Below, in pieces: positions 8,745-17,478 of a stretch of DNA of 64,000 nucleotides. Where the stretch lies: contig NZ_JAQTQD010000011.1 in the NCBI RefSeq assembly GCF_028712425.1, positions 1-64,000 of the forward strand. Reading direction: 5' to 3'. The DNA is from Methanoregula sp. Its GTDB lineage: Archaea > Halobacteriota > Methanomicrobia > Methanomicrobiales > Methanospirillaceae. The position numbers and the translations under genes were made by a program. How positions within the stretch are numbered: position 1 is the stretch's first letter; each line of letters starts with the position of its first letter. The notes beneath the pieces were generated by a model. It did no database searches. It was not told where the DNA came from and was given only the letters and a program-made list of their open reading frames with translations.

Positions 8745-9425
8745 TTACCGGGTTTCTTCATCAACTGTTCGGTGCTTGTTTTGTCCTGCATCTGTTTCCC
8801 GTGCAGCAGCAGCGAGCATCTCGCCAAGATTCAGGATCGCGTGAGGTGCTGCCGGGTGACGTTGCGCATATGCTCCAAGCAGGTTCTTCACATCATCATA
8901 CAAGGTGTCATTCTCCTGTGCGGCAGGCATTTTGCTCTCATCCAGTCCGAAAATTTGTGAATAGAGGGCGATCTCGCAGGAGGGGATATGGCAGAAGGGA
9001 GCGATTACAGGAAGAGTGCCTGCATTTTCACCTCCCCCATGGATGCCGGTGATCGGCTCCCCCCTCAGGATTCCGGTAAGGATTGCTGCAGAACTGTCTT
9101 CGAGTGTGATTGCCAGCGCGATCCGTGTTGCTCCGGCACGTAGTGCAACGGAACCAGGACTCTCGTGACCTCCCCCCGAAATCCCAGATACCCTGATATC
9201 CCTCCGCTTTCCGGTCAGTTTGTGGAGAAAGAAGAGGAGGGCCCTTTCGGCGGGATCTCCTGTGAGGATCACAGCGATATGATCGCTTCTGCACAATCCT
9301 TTACGCTGGCGGATCGTGCGCTTGGCCTTTGTCTCGATATCGGCAACAAGGTGCTCCCTGCAGAGATACTGCCCGGAATAGGGCTGGTAATGGATGGCCT
9401 CCTGCCTGCACTTGCTGCACTGCAT
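8745..9425 (-). CDS. Degenerate Ncs6/TtuA-family protein lacking the PP-loop
   Basis: The N terminus (MQCSKC, SGQYLCREH, then a basic helix KAKRTIRQRKGL) is the zinc-finger-plus-helix entry of the Ncs6/TtuA tRNA thiolation family. In that family it is followed by an SGGKDS PP-loop that activates the tRNA; here the matching place reads VILTGDPAERALLFFL and no such motif exists. The C-terminal part keeps the family pattern (IPSCEIALYSQIFG, then HPAAPHAIL). It probably does not activate ATP and may be a partner or regulator. The start is set at 9425 because family similarity begins exactly there. It is divergent from the Rio2 gene by 109 bases. Confidence 0.7.
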   Translation of the reverse strand: MQCSKCRQEAIHYQPYSGQYLCREHLVADIETKAKRTIRQRKGLCRSDHIAVILTGDPAERALLFFLHKLTGKRRDIRVSGISGGGHESPGSVALRAGATRIALAITLEDSSAAILTGILRGEPITGIHGGGENAGTLPVIAPFCHIPSCEIALYSQIFGLDESKMPAAQENDTLYDDVKNLLGAYAQRHPAAPHAILNLGEMLAAAARETDAGQNKHRTVDEETR

Positions 9426-9534
9426 CCGTCTGACCCGATCATTTCTGGACAATGCAAGATGTTTAAGGTTATGCAGCACGGAATGCGCGGGTGCTGAAGG
9501 TTTTATACTCTCGCACATAACCACTCTAACGGAT

Positions 9535-10389
9535 ATGGTCGTCGCCGCGGAACAGATCCGCAACCTGAATAAATACGAGAGATCGATCCTGCTTGCCCTT
9601 GAACGCGGGATGAAACGGTACTCCTGGGTGCCGCTTGAACACCTCCGGGCAGCGACAAAACTCTCTGAATCAGAAGTCAATTACCGGCTCTCCCGGCTCA
9701 TTGCCTGGGGGATGGTCCGCTTCAACCCGGTGCCGTACGACGGGTATGCCCTTGTCTTTGGCGGATACGATACCCTGGCCCTCACTGCGCTGACCCAGAA
9801 AGGTACACTCTCGGCTCTGGGATCCCTCATCGGAGAGGGTAAGGAGTCTGTGGTATACGAAGCCCTCAGCCTTGGCCCTGTCGCCATCAAGTTTCATCGC
9901 GTGGGCCAGCGTTCATTCTCATCGGCGCGGATCAACCGCGAATATATGGAAGAGGGTCACTGTCCCTGGCTTGTTGCCTCGAAAAAATCGGCTGAGCGTG
10001 AATACCTGGCCTTAAAAACGCTGCACCCGGTGGTAAGTGTTCCGCTTCCCATTGCCCAGAACCGGCATGCCGTGGTGATGTCTCTGGTTGATGGGGGGGT
10101 CCTCAACCGGACCCCGCTGGAAACTCCGGAAAAAACCCTTGACGAGATCCTGGAAAACGTTCGGAAGGCATACGCGGCAGGGGTCATCCACTCGGATCTC
10201 TCAGAATACAATATCCTTGTTGAAAACGGGCGCTGTGTCCTCATCGACTGGCCCCAGTGGATCGGGACCGATCACCCCAATGCTGAGGCCATCGCGGGAC
10301 GGGACATCGACAATATTCTCGCATTCTTCAGACGGAAATATAAGATCCGGCGTGACCGGGAGGTTGCGTTGCAATGGGTGATCGGCTGA
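9535..10389 (+). CDS. rio2: RIO2-type serine kinase/ATPase
   Basis: It is an atypical kinase of the RIO2 branch, known to act in small ribosomal subunit maturation. Residues 1-90 form the Rio2-specific winged helix (VPLEHLRAATKLSESEVNYRL). The kinase core shows the nucleotide loop GEGKESVVYEA, the catalytic HSDLSEYNIL and the metal site LIDWPQW (usual form IDFPQ). The usual archaeal length is about 280 residues, matching 284 here. The longer upstream frame is discarded because similarity begins at this Met. The last 16 bases overlap the next gene, so the two are translated together. Confidence 0.92.
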   Translation: MVVAAEQIRNLNKYERSILLALERGMKRYSWVPLEHLRAATKLSESEVNYRLSRLIAWGMVRFNPVPYDGYALVFGGYDTLALTALTQKGTLSALGSLIGEGKESVVYEALSLGPVAIKFHRVGQRSFSSARINREYMEEGHCPWLVASKKSAEREYLALKTLHPVVSVPLPIAQNRHAVVMSLVDGGVLNRTPLETPEKTLDEILENVRKAYAAGVIHSDLSEYNILVENGRCVLIDWPQWIGTDHPNAEAIAGRDIDNILAFFRRKYKIRRDREVALQWVIG

Positions 10390-12338
10390 AGGTTTTCGGT
10401 ATTGACATCGTCAAAGGATCAGTCCGCTCCCGCTCCCGGCGGCCTATGTACGCGCTTGTCCGGATGGACGGTTCACGGATCGAGAGCGAGACTGAGGTCT
10501 CCCTGTTCCGCCTCTTCCGCCTCCTTACCGCAGAACAACCGGATATCCTTGCCGTTGACAGCCTTCAGGAGATTGCGGCAGACCAGCACGAACTCTTTTT
10601 TTTCCTGCAGGGGCTTCCTCCCAAAACCCGCCTTGTCCAGGTAACGGGCGGTGAACACAAGGAGTCGCTCCAGAAGGTTGCCGGCCGGTACAATATCAGT
10701 TTCAACAAGTTCGATCCCTTTTCGGAAGCACGGACAACGGCACAGGTTGCCACGCTGGGCGCCGGGGCTGAAGTGATCGCGTTCGAGGACGAGAGCGAGA
10801 TCGTGGTCAGCCGTCACCGTTCCCCGGGCAAGGGCGGGTGGAGCCAGAACCGGTACGTGAGGAAGATGCATGGAGCCGTGCAGCTCAAGGGGAGGGAGAT
10901 TGAACAGGCGCTAGTTAGCGCCGGGTTACGGTACGAGAAGAAGGAAACCCGGGCGTTTGGCGGGTGCAGCAGGGTGGCGTTCCGGGTCTTTTCCGTCCGT
11001 GACCAGGTACCGGTCTCCACGTACAGGGGTGCTGATGTGCAGGTCCGGATCAGTGGCAAGCGGCTCGAACGGATCCGGTTCCGCCCGCTCTCCGCGAAAC
11101 CCCGGTACCTGATCGTGGGTATCGATCCCGGGACAACGACAGCCTTTGCCGCGCTGGACCTTGATGGCAACCTTCTCCACCTGAAGAGCTCGCGCCAGAT
11201 GACGATGTCTGATGTAATTGAGGCGCTCTATAAGGTGGGTAAACCGCTCATCATCGCCTCTGATGTCGAGGAGATGCCGTTTTCGGTCGAGAAGATCCGC
11301 CGTGCGTTCTCGGCGATCGCGTTCACCCCGAAACAGGACACCAGTGTCGAGACCAAGTTGGAGCTCACTGCCTCGTTTGAATACGCCAACGACCATGAGC
11401 GTGACGCACTCTCCGCAGCCCTTGATGCGTATCGCCAGTACCGCCACCGGTTCCAGAACCTGATGAAACGGATCCCGCCCGGACATGACCTCGACGAGGT
11501 GAGGGCGCGGGTCCTTCGGGGGCAGTCGCTTGAACAGGTCATCGGGGAGATGAACACGGTTGCTCCGGTTTTGGTTCAGGATACCGCACCGGTCACAGTC
11601 GATGAGAAGCATGATGAGCGGGTGCGGGTGCTGGATGGGATGGTCAAACGCCTCAGGGCATACGTGGCTGAACTGCAGGAGGAGATCAAGGCAAAAGACT
11701 ACGAGATCCACCGCATGTCCTCACGCCTGAGGAAGGTCTGCACAACAAGGGATGCCGCGCTTGCAAAGGATGCCGAAGTGGTAAAACGGGACGCTGTCAT
11801 CCAGAGCCTGAAAAAACGCCTGCATAAGGAGGAGCGGCACAACCGTAACCTGGTAAAGCGCCTTGCCCGGATCCGGAAATTCGCCGAGCTCTCGATGGAA
11901 GGCGATGTCGTGCCGGTGAAGGTCATGGACACCCTCACAAAGGAGGGGCTTCGCAGGCTTGCAGACGATGTTGGTGCGGATGAGGGAGATATCATATACG
12001 TTACCAGGACTGACGGGTGGGGGAGGAGCATTGTCCGGGATATTGCCGATCTCCGCGTGCGTGCTGTCATTGTGGCAGAAAAAAACATCACCAGCGGGGA
12101 CCCGAACCTCACCCACTCGTTCCATGATGCCGGTGTCCCGCTCCTCTCCGAAAAGGAGACGATCACGCAGGTCCGCGGAAAACAGGGGCTCTGCGGCAAG
12201 GATGCCCTTGAGTCCGCACTCTCCCGCTGGAAGGGGGATCAGGAGCGGCACGAGCGCGAGAAGAAAACAGAATTGATCGAGCACATCTTCATGGAGTACA
12301 AGAGCGAACGGGGTAAGGTGGTGAAGAAAGGTGGATGA
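10374..12338 (+). CDS. DUF460 protein with RNase H-like domain
   Basis: This is the archaeal DUF460 family, a predicted nuclease-like protein of unknown role. Two RNase H-fold segments are visible: VFGIDIVKGS at the N terminus, and YLIVGIDPGTTTAFAALDLDG near residue 245 followed by a conserved acidic patch NDHERDALSAA typical of RuvC/YqgF-like folds. The middle-C-terminal part (about 410-510) is a long coiled coil rich in Lys, Glu and Arg. Its start overlaps the Rio2 gene and its end overlaps thiL by 8 bases, so the three form one operon. A ribosome or RNA-related role is suggested only by that linkage. Confidence 0.88.
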   Translation: MGDRLKVFGIDIVKGSVRSRSRRPMYALVRMDGSRIESETEVSLFRLFRLLTAEQPDILAVDSLQEIAADQHELFFFLQGLPPKTRLVQVTGGEHKESLQKVAGRYNISFNKFDPFSEARTTAQVATLGAGAEVIAFEDESEIVVSRHRSPGKGGWSQNRYVRKMHGAVQLKGREIEQALVSAGLRYEKKETRAFGGCSRVAFRVFSVRDQVPVSTYRGADVQVRISGKRLERIRFRPLSAKPRYLIVGIDPGTTTAFAALDLDGNLLHLKSSRQMTMSDVIEALYKVGKPLIIASDVEEMPFSVEKIRRAFSAIAFTPKQDTSVETKLELTASFEYANDHERDALSAALDAYRQYRHRFQNLMKRIPPGHDLDEVRARVLRGQSLEQVIGEMNTVAPVLVQDTAPVTVDEKHDERVRVLDGMVKRLRAYVAELQEEIKAKDYEIHRMSSRLRKVCTTRDAALAKDAEVVKRDAVIQSLKKRLHKEERHNRNLVKRLARIRKFAELSMEGDVVPVKVMDTLTKEGLRRLADDVGADEGDIIYVTRTDGWGRSIVRDIADLRVRAVIVAEKNITSGDPNLTHSFHDAGVPLLSEKETITQVRGKQGLCGKDALESALSRWKGDQERHEREKKTELIEHIFMEYKSERGKVVKKGG

Positions 12339-13197
12339 CCGGGATCTTCTGAAAACCGTCATGGGCATTGTCGGGAAGGAGAAATGCGCCGACGACTGCG
12401 CCGAGTTTTCCTGCGGGGAGCAGGTCATGGTGGCGACAACCGACATGCTCCACCGGTCAACCGATTTTGTCCAGGGGATGACCGACTGGCAGGCAGGTTG
12501 GATGAGCGCGGCAGTCACCCTCTCTGACATAGCGAGCATGGGTGCTGTGCCGAAATATCTCCTGATCGCAGTCGGCCTTGACGACTGGAAGAGCCTTGAA
12601 GGAGTCATGCAGGGGGCAAAGGACTGCTGTGTGAAATACGGTGCGGAGATCATCGGTGGTGACATCGACCGGCACAACGAGCTTACGGTCGTGACAACCG
12701 GCCTTGGCCTCGTTGACCGGCGGGATATCATCCGGAGGACCGGTGCATGGCCGGGCGACCTTATCTGTATCACCGGCACGCCGGGACAGGCGCAGGCATG
12801 GCTTGACGGGTACCACCAGTTCGAGAAGTTTTTATTCGAGCCGCAGCCCCGGGTAACGGAGGGACAGCTCCTCGGGAAGGCCGGTGTGAGCGCAATGATG
12901 GACAACAGCGACGGGATTGCCCTCTCGCTCTACGACCTGATGAGTGTGAACGAGAATTGCGGTTTTGCGCTCGATTCGTTGAAACTCCCCATGCCTGCCG
13001 GCATCCCTGCAGAACAGGCACGCGAACTTGCACTCTATGGCGGCGGTGACTATGAGCTGATCTTTACCATTGCCCCGGACAGGTTCCCCGTTGAAGGCGT
13101 ATCTGCGACCGTTATTGGTACGGTTACCGAAAAGAAAGCTGTCACCGTTGACGGCATCCCCCTGGAAAAGCGGGGCTACCAGCACCGCTGGGAATAA
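12331..13197 (+). CDS. thiL: Thiamine-monophosphate kinase
   Basis: It phosphorylates thiamine monophosphate to the diphosphate cofactor. The fold is AIR synthase/PurM-like: DDCAEF and VATTDMLHRSTDF near the N terminus, the metal-binding SDIASMGAVP, then GGDIDRHNELTV and MMDNSDGIALSLYDL, with GGGDYELIFT near the C terminus. These are the expected Mg-ATP and substrate loops. The start codon is GTG and overlaps the DUF460 stop region. A run of eight T follows the stop, suggesting the end of the rio2-DUF460-thiL operon. Confidence 0.95.
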   Translation: MDDRDLLKTVMGIVGKEKCADDCAEFSCGEQVMVATTDMLHRSTDFVQGMTDWQAGWMSAAVTLSDIASMGAVPKYLLIAVGLDDWKSLEGVMQGAKDCCVKYGAEIIGGDIDRHNELTVVTTGLGLVDRRDIIRRTGAWPGDLICITGTPGQAQAWLDGYHQFEKFLFEPQPRVTEGQLLGKAGVSAMMDNSDGIALSLYDLMSVNENCGFALDSLKLPMPAGIPAEQARELALYGGGDYELIFTIAPDRFPVEGVSATVIGTVTEKKAVTVDGIPLEKRGYQHRWE

Positions 13198-13200
13198 CTC

Positions 13201-13208
13201 TTTTTTTT
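13201..13208 (+). terminator. Poly-T terminator after thiL
   Basis: Eight consecutive T residues begin three bases after the thiL stop codon. U-rich tracts of this kind are the usual intrinsic termination signal of archaeal RNA polymerase, and no stem is needed. Confidence 0.6.
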
Positions 13209-13240
13209 GGCAACCTCCCTTGGGCCTCTCGCAGTCTCCT

Positions 13241-13247
13241 TATATAC
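13241..13247 (+). promoter_or_regulatory. TATA box for the 141-aa protein gene
   Basis: TATATAC lies 53 bases before the ATG at 13294, which would place the transcript start near 13270 and leave a short leader. It rules out the upstream in-frame Met at 13249 and 13207 as starts. Confidence 0.6.
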
Positions 13248-13293
13248 AATGTGCAAGAGACATTTCTCAGAGAAAACAGGCAGGAAGACAGGC

Positions 13294-13719
13294 ATGGAAT
13301 CACTGGAGAGCAGGATGGAGAGGCTCACCCCGGCACAGCGGATGGAAGTTGAAGATTTTGTTGATTTCCTCCTCCTGAAGAATAATTTCCGCCAGAATCC
13401 ACCAGCAGTCCCGTCTCCGGCGCCAATCCTGATGAACGCCCCGCCGGTCCTCTCTGCTGAGCCGGTTCCTGCAGTACCGGCAATGCAGATGTCGCCTCCG
13501 CTCATTCATGAAGAACCACACCTGACGGAAGGCAGTTATGATCCAGAACCTTCCTCAATCCAGGAGATTGCCGGTTCTTGTGAGGACGGGTATATGGACT
13601 ATGGTATGTATGAGCAGGCTGCTATCCCTGCTGCAATACCCGAAAAAAGCACAAAACGGAAGGTTATTGCACGGGAGGCTGAAGAGAAGTCCCGCCACCT
13701 GCTCGAATGGGTGGACTGA
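13294..13719 (+). CDS. Small protein with DUF2281-like N terminus
   Basis: The first 40 residues (ESRMERLTPAQRMEVEDFVDFLL) resemble the short amphipathic helix pattern of DUF2281-type proteins, often antitoxin-like or protein-binding. The following 60 residues are rich in Pro, Ala and Val and look disordered. The C terminus ends in a charged helix with KSTKRKVIAREAEEKS. No membrane segment is seen. No toxin gene is adjacent, so an antitoxin role is not supported. Start is chosen from the TATA box at 13241. Confidence 0.65.
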   Translation: MESLESRMERLTPAQRMEVEDFVDFLLLKNNFRQNPPAVPSPAPILMNAPPVLSAEPVPAVPAMQMSPPLIHEEPHLTEGSYDPEPSSIQEIAGSCEDGYMDYGMYEQAAIPAAIPEKSTKRKVIAREAEEKSRHLLEWVD

Positions 13720-13810
13720 ACCGGCCCCTGTCAAACTCTTACATCGAGTGATAGATCCGGAATCGAGCCCGAATACCTTGAGGTTCAAAGTAGTTTTCAG
13801 AAAATCAGAA

Positions 13811-13882
13811 TGGACTCGACGGGATTTGAACCCGTGGCCTTCACGTTGCAAACGTGACGATCTACCCCTGATCTACGAGCCC
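13811..13882 (-). tRNA. tRNA-Ala (anticodon UGC)
   Basis: Reading the minus strand, a 7-bp acceptor GGGCTCG/CGAGTCC contains the G3:U70 pair that identifies alanine tRNA. The anticodon stem TCACG/CGTGA encloses the loop TTTGCAA, giving anticodon TGC. The T arm has GGTTCAAATCC. The discriminator is A and the 3' CCA is not encoded. It lies next to the 61-residue gene and close to a second tRNA-Ala. Confidence 0.97.
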
Positions 13883-13996
13883 GCGTGCGCCTGTCTTTGC
13901 GGCATACTATTTTTCTGCGGATTCCATATAGTTGTTACTGATCCTCATACTTCAAGGAAGATGTATCGCGGGTTCCTACGATCGGTGCGTTGACCT

Positions 13997-14182
13997 GTGG
14001 CGCAACTGATCATCGAGCCGAAGAAGGGAAAGGATGGGCAGATCGAGTATATCGTGAACCATCACGAGAATAAGAGCGATAACTCGTTCACCATCAAAAC
14101 GACTACCGATCTCAATGATGCTATTGAGAAGGTAAAGACCATGCTCGAAAGTGAAGTTCAGGCTATGCAGCAGAAAAAGTAG
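13997..14182 (+). CDS. Small protein, 61 aa
   Basis: The frame starts with GTG and codes a soluble, charged 61-residue protein with alternating strands (LIIEPKK, IEYIVNHH, SFTIKTTTD) and a C-terminal helix (LNDAIEKVKTMLESEV). I do not recognise the family. It sits between two tRNA-Ala genes of the opposite strand and is followed by a T-rich tract, so it looks like a genuine single-gene unit. Amino-acid composition and the beta-beta-beta-alpha pattern argue that it is real. Confidence 0.65.
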   Translation: MAQLIIEPKKGKDGQIEYIVNHHENKSDNSFTIKTTTDLNDAIEKVKTMLESEVQAMQQKK

Positions 14183-14183
14183 A

Positions 14184-14198
14184 TTTTTTTTATTTTTT
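14184..14198 (+). terminator. T-rich terminator after the 61-aa gene
   Basis: Seven T, an A, and six more T follow immediately after the stop codon, matching archaeal intrinsic termination. It also separates this gene from the opposing tRNA-Ala(CGC). Confidence 0.5.
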
Positions 14199-14206
14199 AC
14201 CCGAGA

Positions 14207-14278
14207 TGGACCCGGCGGGATTTGAACCCGCGGCCTTTACGTTGCGAACGTAACGATCTACCCCTGATCTACGAGCCC
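14207..14278 (-). tRNA. tRNA-Ala (anticodon CGC)
   Basis: The minus strand folds with acceptor GGGCTCG/CGGGTCC, again with G3:U70. The anticodon stem TTACG/CGTAA encloses TTCGCAA, giving anticodon CGC. The T arm contains GGTTCAAATCC and the discriminator is A, with no encoded CCA. It is a close relative of the tRNA-Ala(UGC) 325 bases away and probably arose by duplication with an anticodon change. Confidence 0.97.
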
Positions 14279-14356
14279 GCTTGATATGTTCTGTATATTT
14301 TCGAGTCTTTGGGATATAGTTCTTGGTGTCCTGCTTAAGACTGTAAAAAAAGGTTA

Positions 14357-15361
14357 TCAGAGGATGATCTCGATATCGAGCTTCTCTGCCAGTTCCTTGT
14401 ACCGGTTCCGGATGGTGACCTCGGTCACACCGGCGACCTCTGCTACTTCGCGCTGGGTGCGCCGCTCTCCGCCCAGGATAGAGGAAATGTAGATGGCTGC
14501 TGCGGCAACGCCGGTCGGGCCGCGGCCGCTGGTCAGTTCACGCTCGCCGGCCTGCCGGAGGATCTCCACGGCACGGCTCTGCACCTCGCCCTTCAGGGTG
14601 AGGCCCGAGCAGAACCGGGGCACGTAATCGATCGGGGAGGTTGGGAGGAGCTTGAGGCCGAGCTCGCGGGAGATGAACCGGTAGGTCCTGCCGATTTCCT
14701 TTCTTGAGACCCGGGAGACTTCCGCGATCTCATCGAGGGTTCTCGGGACGCTGCACTGCCGGCAGGCTGCGTAGAGTGCAGCTGCTGCAACACCTTCGAT
14801 GCTCCGGCCGCGGATCAGGTTCTTGTCAACAGCGTCACGGTAGACAACGGCTGCGGTCTCACGGACGTTTCGCGGGAGGCCCAGTGCCGAGGCCATACGG
14901 TCCAGCTCGGAGAGTGCGAACGCGAGGTTGCGCTCGGTTGCATTGCTGACACGGATCCGGCGCTGCCACTTGCGGAGACGGTACAGCTGGGCCCGGTTCT
15001 TGGAGGAGATGGCCCGGCCATAGGAGTCCCGGTTGCGCCAGTCGATCATGGTCGAGAGACCCTTGTCGTGGATCGTGAAGGTCATCGGTGCACCGACACG
15101 GGAACGCTTCATCCTCTGGTCGTGGTCGAATGCACGCCATTCCGGGCCGCGGTCGATGAAGTCGTCATCGATGACAAGCCCGCAGCTCTGGCAGACAAGT
15201 TCTGCACGTTCGTAGTCGTGGACAAGCTGCCTGCCGCCACACTCGGGGCACACGGTTTCCGTGTGGTTCTCGGCTTTCTTCTCCTGCTCTTTCTGTTTCG
15301 TCCTCGCCTTGAGCGCTTCACGCTCGGACTGGAGGACTTTGAGTTTCTCGATTTCCTGCAT
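14357..15361 (-). CDS. tfb: Transcription initiation factor IIB (TFB)
   Basis: TFB binds the TATA-TBP complex and recruits archaeal RNA polymerase. A charged N-terminal extension of about 35 residues precedes the zinc ribbon (Cys38, Cys41, Cys57, Cys60). The B-reader/linker follows ([19 protein letters not shown]), then two cyclin folds of about 90 residues each, ending in a helix-turn-helix that reads the BRE ([24 protein letters not shown]). Length 334 is normal. It lies 70 bases downstream of gar1 on the same strand, a pairing common in euryarchaea. Confidence 0.97.
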   Translation of the reverse strand: MQEIEKLKVLQSEREALKARTKQKEQEKKAENHTETVCPECGGRQLVHDYERAELVCQSCGLVIDDDFIDRGPEWRAFDHDQRMKRSRVGAPMTFTIHDKGLSTMIDWRNRDSYGRAISSKNRAQLYRLRKWQRRIRVSNATERNLAFALSELDRMASALGLPRNVRETAAVVYRDAVDKNLIRGRSIEGVAAAALYAACRQCSVPRTLDEIAEVSRVSRKEIGRTYRFISRELGLKLLPTSPIDYVPRFCSGLTLKGEVQSRAVEILRQAGERELTSGRGPTGVAAAAIYISSILGGERRTQREVAEVAGVTEVTIRNRYKELAEKLDIEIIL

Positions 15362-15431
15362 CCACGTTCACCTTATCCTGATAAGCGGGTATTTTGATCA
15401 CGGGGTTTTTACCGGTATCCCTTAGCGGGAG

Positions 15432-15656
15432 TTACTTTGTGAAGAGTTTCTCATTGGGCTGGACAGTGCATTTTTCCCGGCAGAGAACAGCGGCATACGG
15501 GGCTTTGACGTTCCCGAAGAGATCCAGGATCTTTCCCACGGGCTTCATCCGCCGATCGCTTACCTCGCTGTACAGCGGGGGAAGCTGGGCGGCATCGCAC
15601 TGGATGATGAGCATCCGGCTGCCAATAGTGCTCATCGCTCGGCCAACAACTTTCAC
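15432..15656 (-). CDS. gar1: H/ACA RNP protein Gar1
   Basis: Gar1 is a core protein of the box H/ACA ribonucleoprotein that guides pseudouridylation. This 74-residue protein has the small beta-barrel with the signature PVGKILDLFGNVKAPYAAV (residues 39-57). Archaeal Gar1 is usually 70-90 residues. The start is GTG, preceded by GAGGT at a good distance. A TATA-like element lies about 45 bases upstream. It probably forms an operon with tfb. The opposite-strand frame over the same bases is a shadow. Confidence 0.88.
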   Translation of the reverse strand: MKVVGRAMSTIGSRMLIIQCDAAQLPPLYSEVSDRRMKPVGKILDLFGNVKAPYAAVLCREKCTVQPNEKLFTK

Positions 15657-15698
15657 GAATAACCTCGGGGGTACAATAATGCTGATTCTTTTAGTAAT

Positions 15699-15709
15699 CT
15701 ATATATGTG
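15699..15709 (-). promoter_or_regulatory. TATA box of gar1-tfb
   Basis: On the minus strand CACATATATAG lies about 45 bases before the gar1 GTG, placing the transcript start roughly 20 bases ahead of it. A second AT-rich element, ATTTAAATA at about 15720-15730, lies further upstream and could be an alternative. Confidence 0.5.
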
Positions 15710-15755
15710 CGACGGCACGGTATTTAAATGTTGCGTGAAAGTATAAATAGAAAAT

Positions 15756-16409
15756 TCAGAGCCCGAGGAAATCGTCGATATTTAAAGATAGTACTTCCCT
15801 GCACTCCCGGTCGCTCAGCCCGGCTCCTTTTGCAACAATAAATTTCGCGCGCTCGTTCATGATGTCATGGGGTGCGTGCGCATCCGAATTCACGACCATC
15901 TGGCAGCCAGCCTGCCGGGCAACCTGTGCCACATGGCCGTTGGTCCGGTTATGCCCCCCGCGTCCGGTCAGTTCAAGCGCGATACCGTTCTTTACGGCAG
16001 TTTTTGCGTCCTTCAACGTGATGAGACCCGGGTGGGCAAGAACATCCACATATTTACATCCGCAGGCTGCATGGTTGGTGCCCTCGGCAACCGGCTCGAC
16101 CGGCGTCTCGCCGTGGACAACCACGATATCTGCCCCCCGTGTTTTCGCTGCCTTTGCCAGGGAAGCGATCTGTTGCGGGGGAACATGGGTGATCTCGATG
16201 CCACAGAGCAGGCGGATCCCGAACAGGTCCGCTGATTCCCTGACCCGCGCAAGGGTAGTAAGCAGAGATTCGGCATTGGACAGATCCGCATGGTCGGTGA
16301 CCGCAACAGTCGTGTATCCTGTTACTGCCATGCGGCGGACCAGCTCGATCGGCAGCATCTCCCCGTCCGACAGGATCGAATGGGTATGGAGGTCATACAT
16401 GCCGCTCAT
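15756..16409 (-). CDS. PHP-domain phosphoesterase
   Basis: A PHP (polymerase and histidinol phosphatase) metal-dependent hydrolase. Metal ligands are visible in MYDLHTHSILSDG near the N terminus, VAVTDHADL, an HGE in VVVHGETP, DVLAHPG, and VVNSDAHAPHD near the C terminus. The family includes histidinol phosphatases and nucleases; the short single-domain form suggests a phosphatase, but the substrate is unknown. The ATG at 16409 overlaps the SRP19 stop as ATGA, so the two genes are translationally coupled. Confidence 0.88.
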   Translation of the reverse strand: MSGMYDLHTHSILSDGEMLPIELVRRMAVTGYTTVAVTDHADLSNAESLLTTLARVRESADLFGIRLLCGIEITHVPPQQIASLAKAAKTRGADIVVVHGETPVEPVAEGTNHAACGCKYVDVLAHPGLITLKDAKTAVKNGIALELTGRGGHNRTNGHVAQVARQAGCQMVVNSDAHAPHDIMNERAKFIVAKGAGLSDRECREVLSLNIDDFLGL

Positions 16410-16681
16410 TTCCGCGCCTCCAGTCTCTGGGCAACCTTCCGGATCAGCAGCTCCTTCTTCTCCTTCCATTCAACAACGAGCCGGCCCTCGCGCCGTGTCC
16501 AGTGGGCCGGGTGGTGCTTGTCCTCTGCGCGGAACGGTATGCCCGCTTTTTTCAGGGCCCGCTCAAGATCCGTCAGGACCGGTGCCTTGACCCCGGTACT
16601 GCGCGGGACCCTCCTCCCTTCAGCACGCGAATATGCCGCATTGAAGTAGCAGGGATAGATGATGCACTCGCCAGCTGCCAT
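16406..16681 (-). CDS. srp19: Signal recognition particle subunit SRP19
   Basis: SRP19 binds 7S RNA and helps SRP54 assemble. The 91-residue protein shows the family pattern IIYPCYFNAAYSRAEGRRVPRS, followed by LERALKKAGIPFRAEDKHHPAHW and a basic tail. Archaeal members are 85-100 residues. It is the first gene of a two-gene operon with the PHP protein, joined by a 4-base overlap. The partner 7S RNA is not in this window. Confidence 0.95.
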   Translation of the reverse strand: MAAGECIIYPCYFNAAYSRAEGRRVPRSTGVKAPVLTDLERALKKAGIPFRAEDKHHPAHWTRREGRLVVEWKEKKELLIRKVAQRLEARK

Positions 16682-16735
16682 TGCCAGATCGTTTGTGGGT
16701 CAAGGTATAAACACTGTACGCTCCCACCTTTTAAC

Positions 16736-17383
16736 ATGCATCATATCGACGTCAGGCTGGAAAAGGACGTGTACGACGCAAACAACACTCTGGCCGACCA
16801 TAATGCGGCGCACTTAAAAGCCCACGGGGTGCGTGCATTCGATCTGCTGGGCGCAATCGGGTCTGGCAAGACCGCGCTGATCGTGCGTCTTGTACCCCTT
16901 CTGGAGAAGAAAGGACTGAAGGCTGGTGCAATCGCTGGTGATGTGTACGGTGATGACGATTTCCGGCGGATCGTTGCCACAGGCATCCCTGCGTATAATG
17001 CAAACACGGGAAAGGAATGCCATCTTGACGCTCATCTGGTGGAGCATGCAATCGACCACCTCCCGCTTGACGAAATTGATATCCTTTTTATCGAGAATGT
17101 CGGCAACATGGTCTGCCCGACGGACTTCCGGCTCGGTGCGGAAAAACGGATCGTCGTGGTAAGCTCAACAGAGGGGGATGATGTCGTGAACAAGCACCCG
17201 ATGATGTTCCGCGACTGTACGATTGGAGTCATCAACAAGGTCGATCTTGCACCGCTTGTTGGCGCGAACCTGGACCGCATGCAGGCAGACATTGCCCGGT
17301 ACAACCCGGGCATGCCGGTATTCCGGACCAACCTGAAGACCGGGGACGGTGTGGCAGCACTCCTTGATGAAATCCTGGCATGA
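16736..17383 (+). CDS. hypB: Hydrogenase nickel incorporation GTPase HypB
   Basis: HypB delivers nickel to [NiFe] hydrogenase precursors together with HypA. The P-loop GAIGSGKT lies at residues 39-46, followed by GDVYGDDDFRRI, IFIENVGNMVCP (the G3-like block with the nickel-site Cys) and the G4 motif NKVDLA. The His-rich N-terminal tail of many bacterial HypB is absent, as in other methanogens. Length 215 is typical. It sits without other hyp genes, divergent from srp19 by 54 bases. Confidence 0.95.
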   Translation: MHHIDVRLEKDVYDANNTLADHNAAHLKAHGVRAFDLLGAIGSGKTALIVRLVPLLEKKGLKAGAIAGDVYGDDDFRRIVATGIPAYNANTGKECHLDAHLVEHAIDHLPLDEIDILFIENVGNMVCPTDFRLGAEKRIVVVSSTEGDDVVNKHPMMFRDCTIGVINKVDLAPLVGANLDRMQADIARYNPGMPVFRTNLKTGDGVAALLDEILA

Positions 17384-17424
17384 AATGCCTGATAAAGAAG
17401 TACTATAAATAACCCGGAAGTGAA

Positions 17425-17430
17425 TATATA
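17425..17430 (+). promoter_or_regulatory. TATA box of rps8e
   Basis: TATATA lies 54 bases before the rps8e ATG, giving a predicted transcript start near 17453 and a leader of about 25 bases that contains the purine-rich GAGAGTGA. Confidence 0.5.
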
Positions 17431-17478
17431 GAGCACCACCTTCGGGATACGGTCCCGGGGAAATAAGAGAGTGACACC

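Noticed and set aside
13811..14278. Idea that the two tRNA-Ala genes mark an integration site
   Set aside because: No integrase, direct repeat or tRNA fragment was found around them, and neighbouring genes are ordinary core genes.
15394..15738. Plus-strand frame over the gar1 gene
   Set aside because: The minus-strand 74-residue protein has the Gar1 signature and sits before tfb; the plus frame has no family match.
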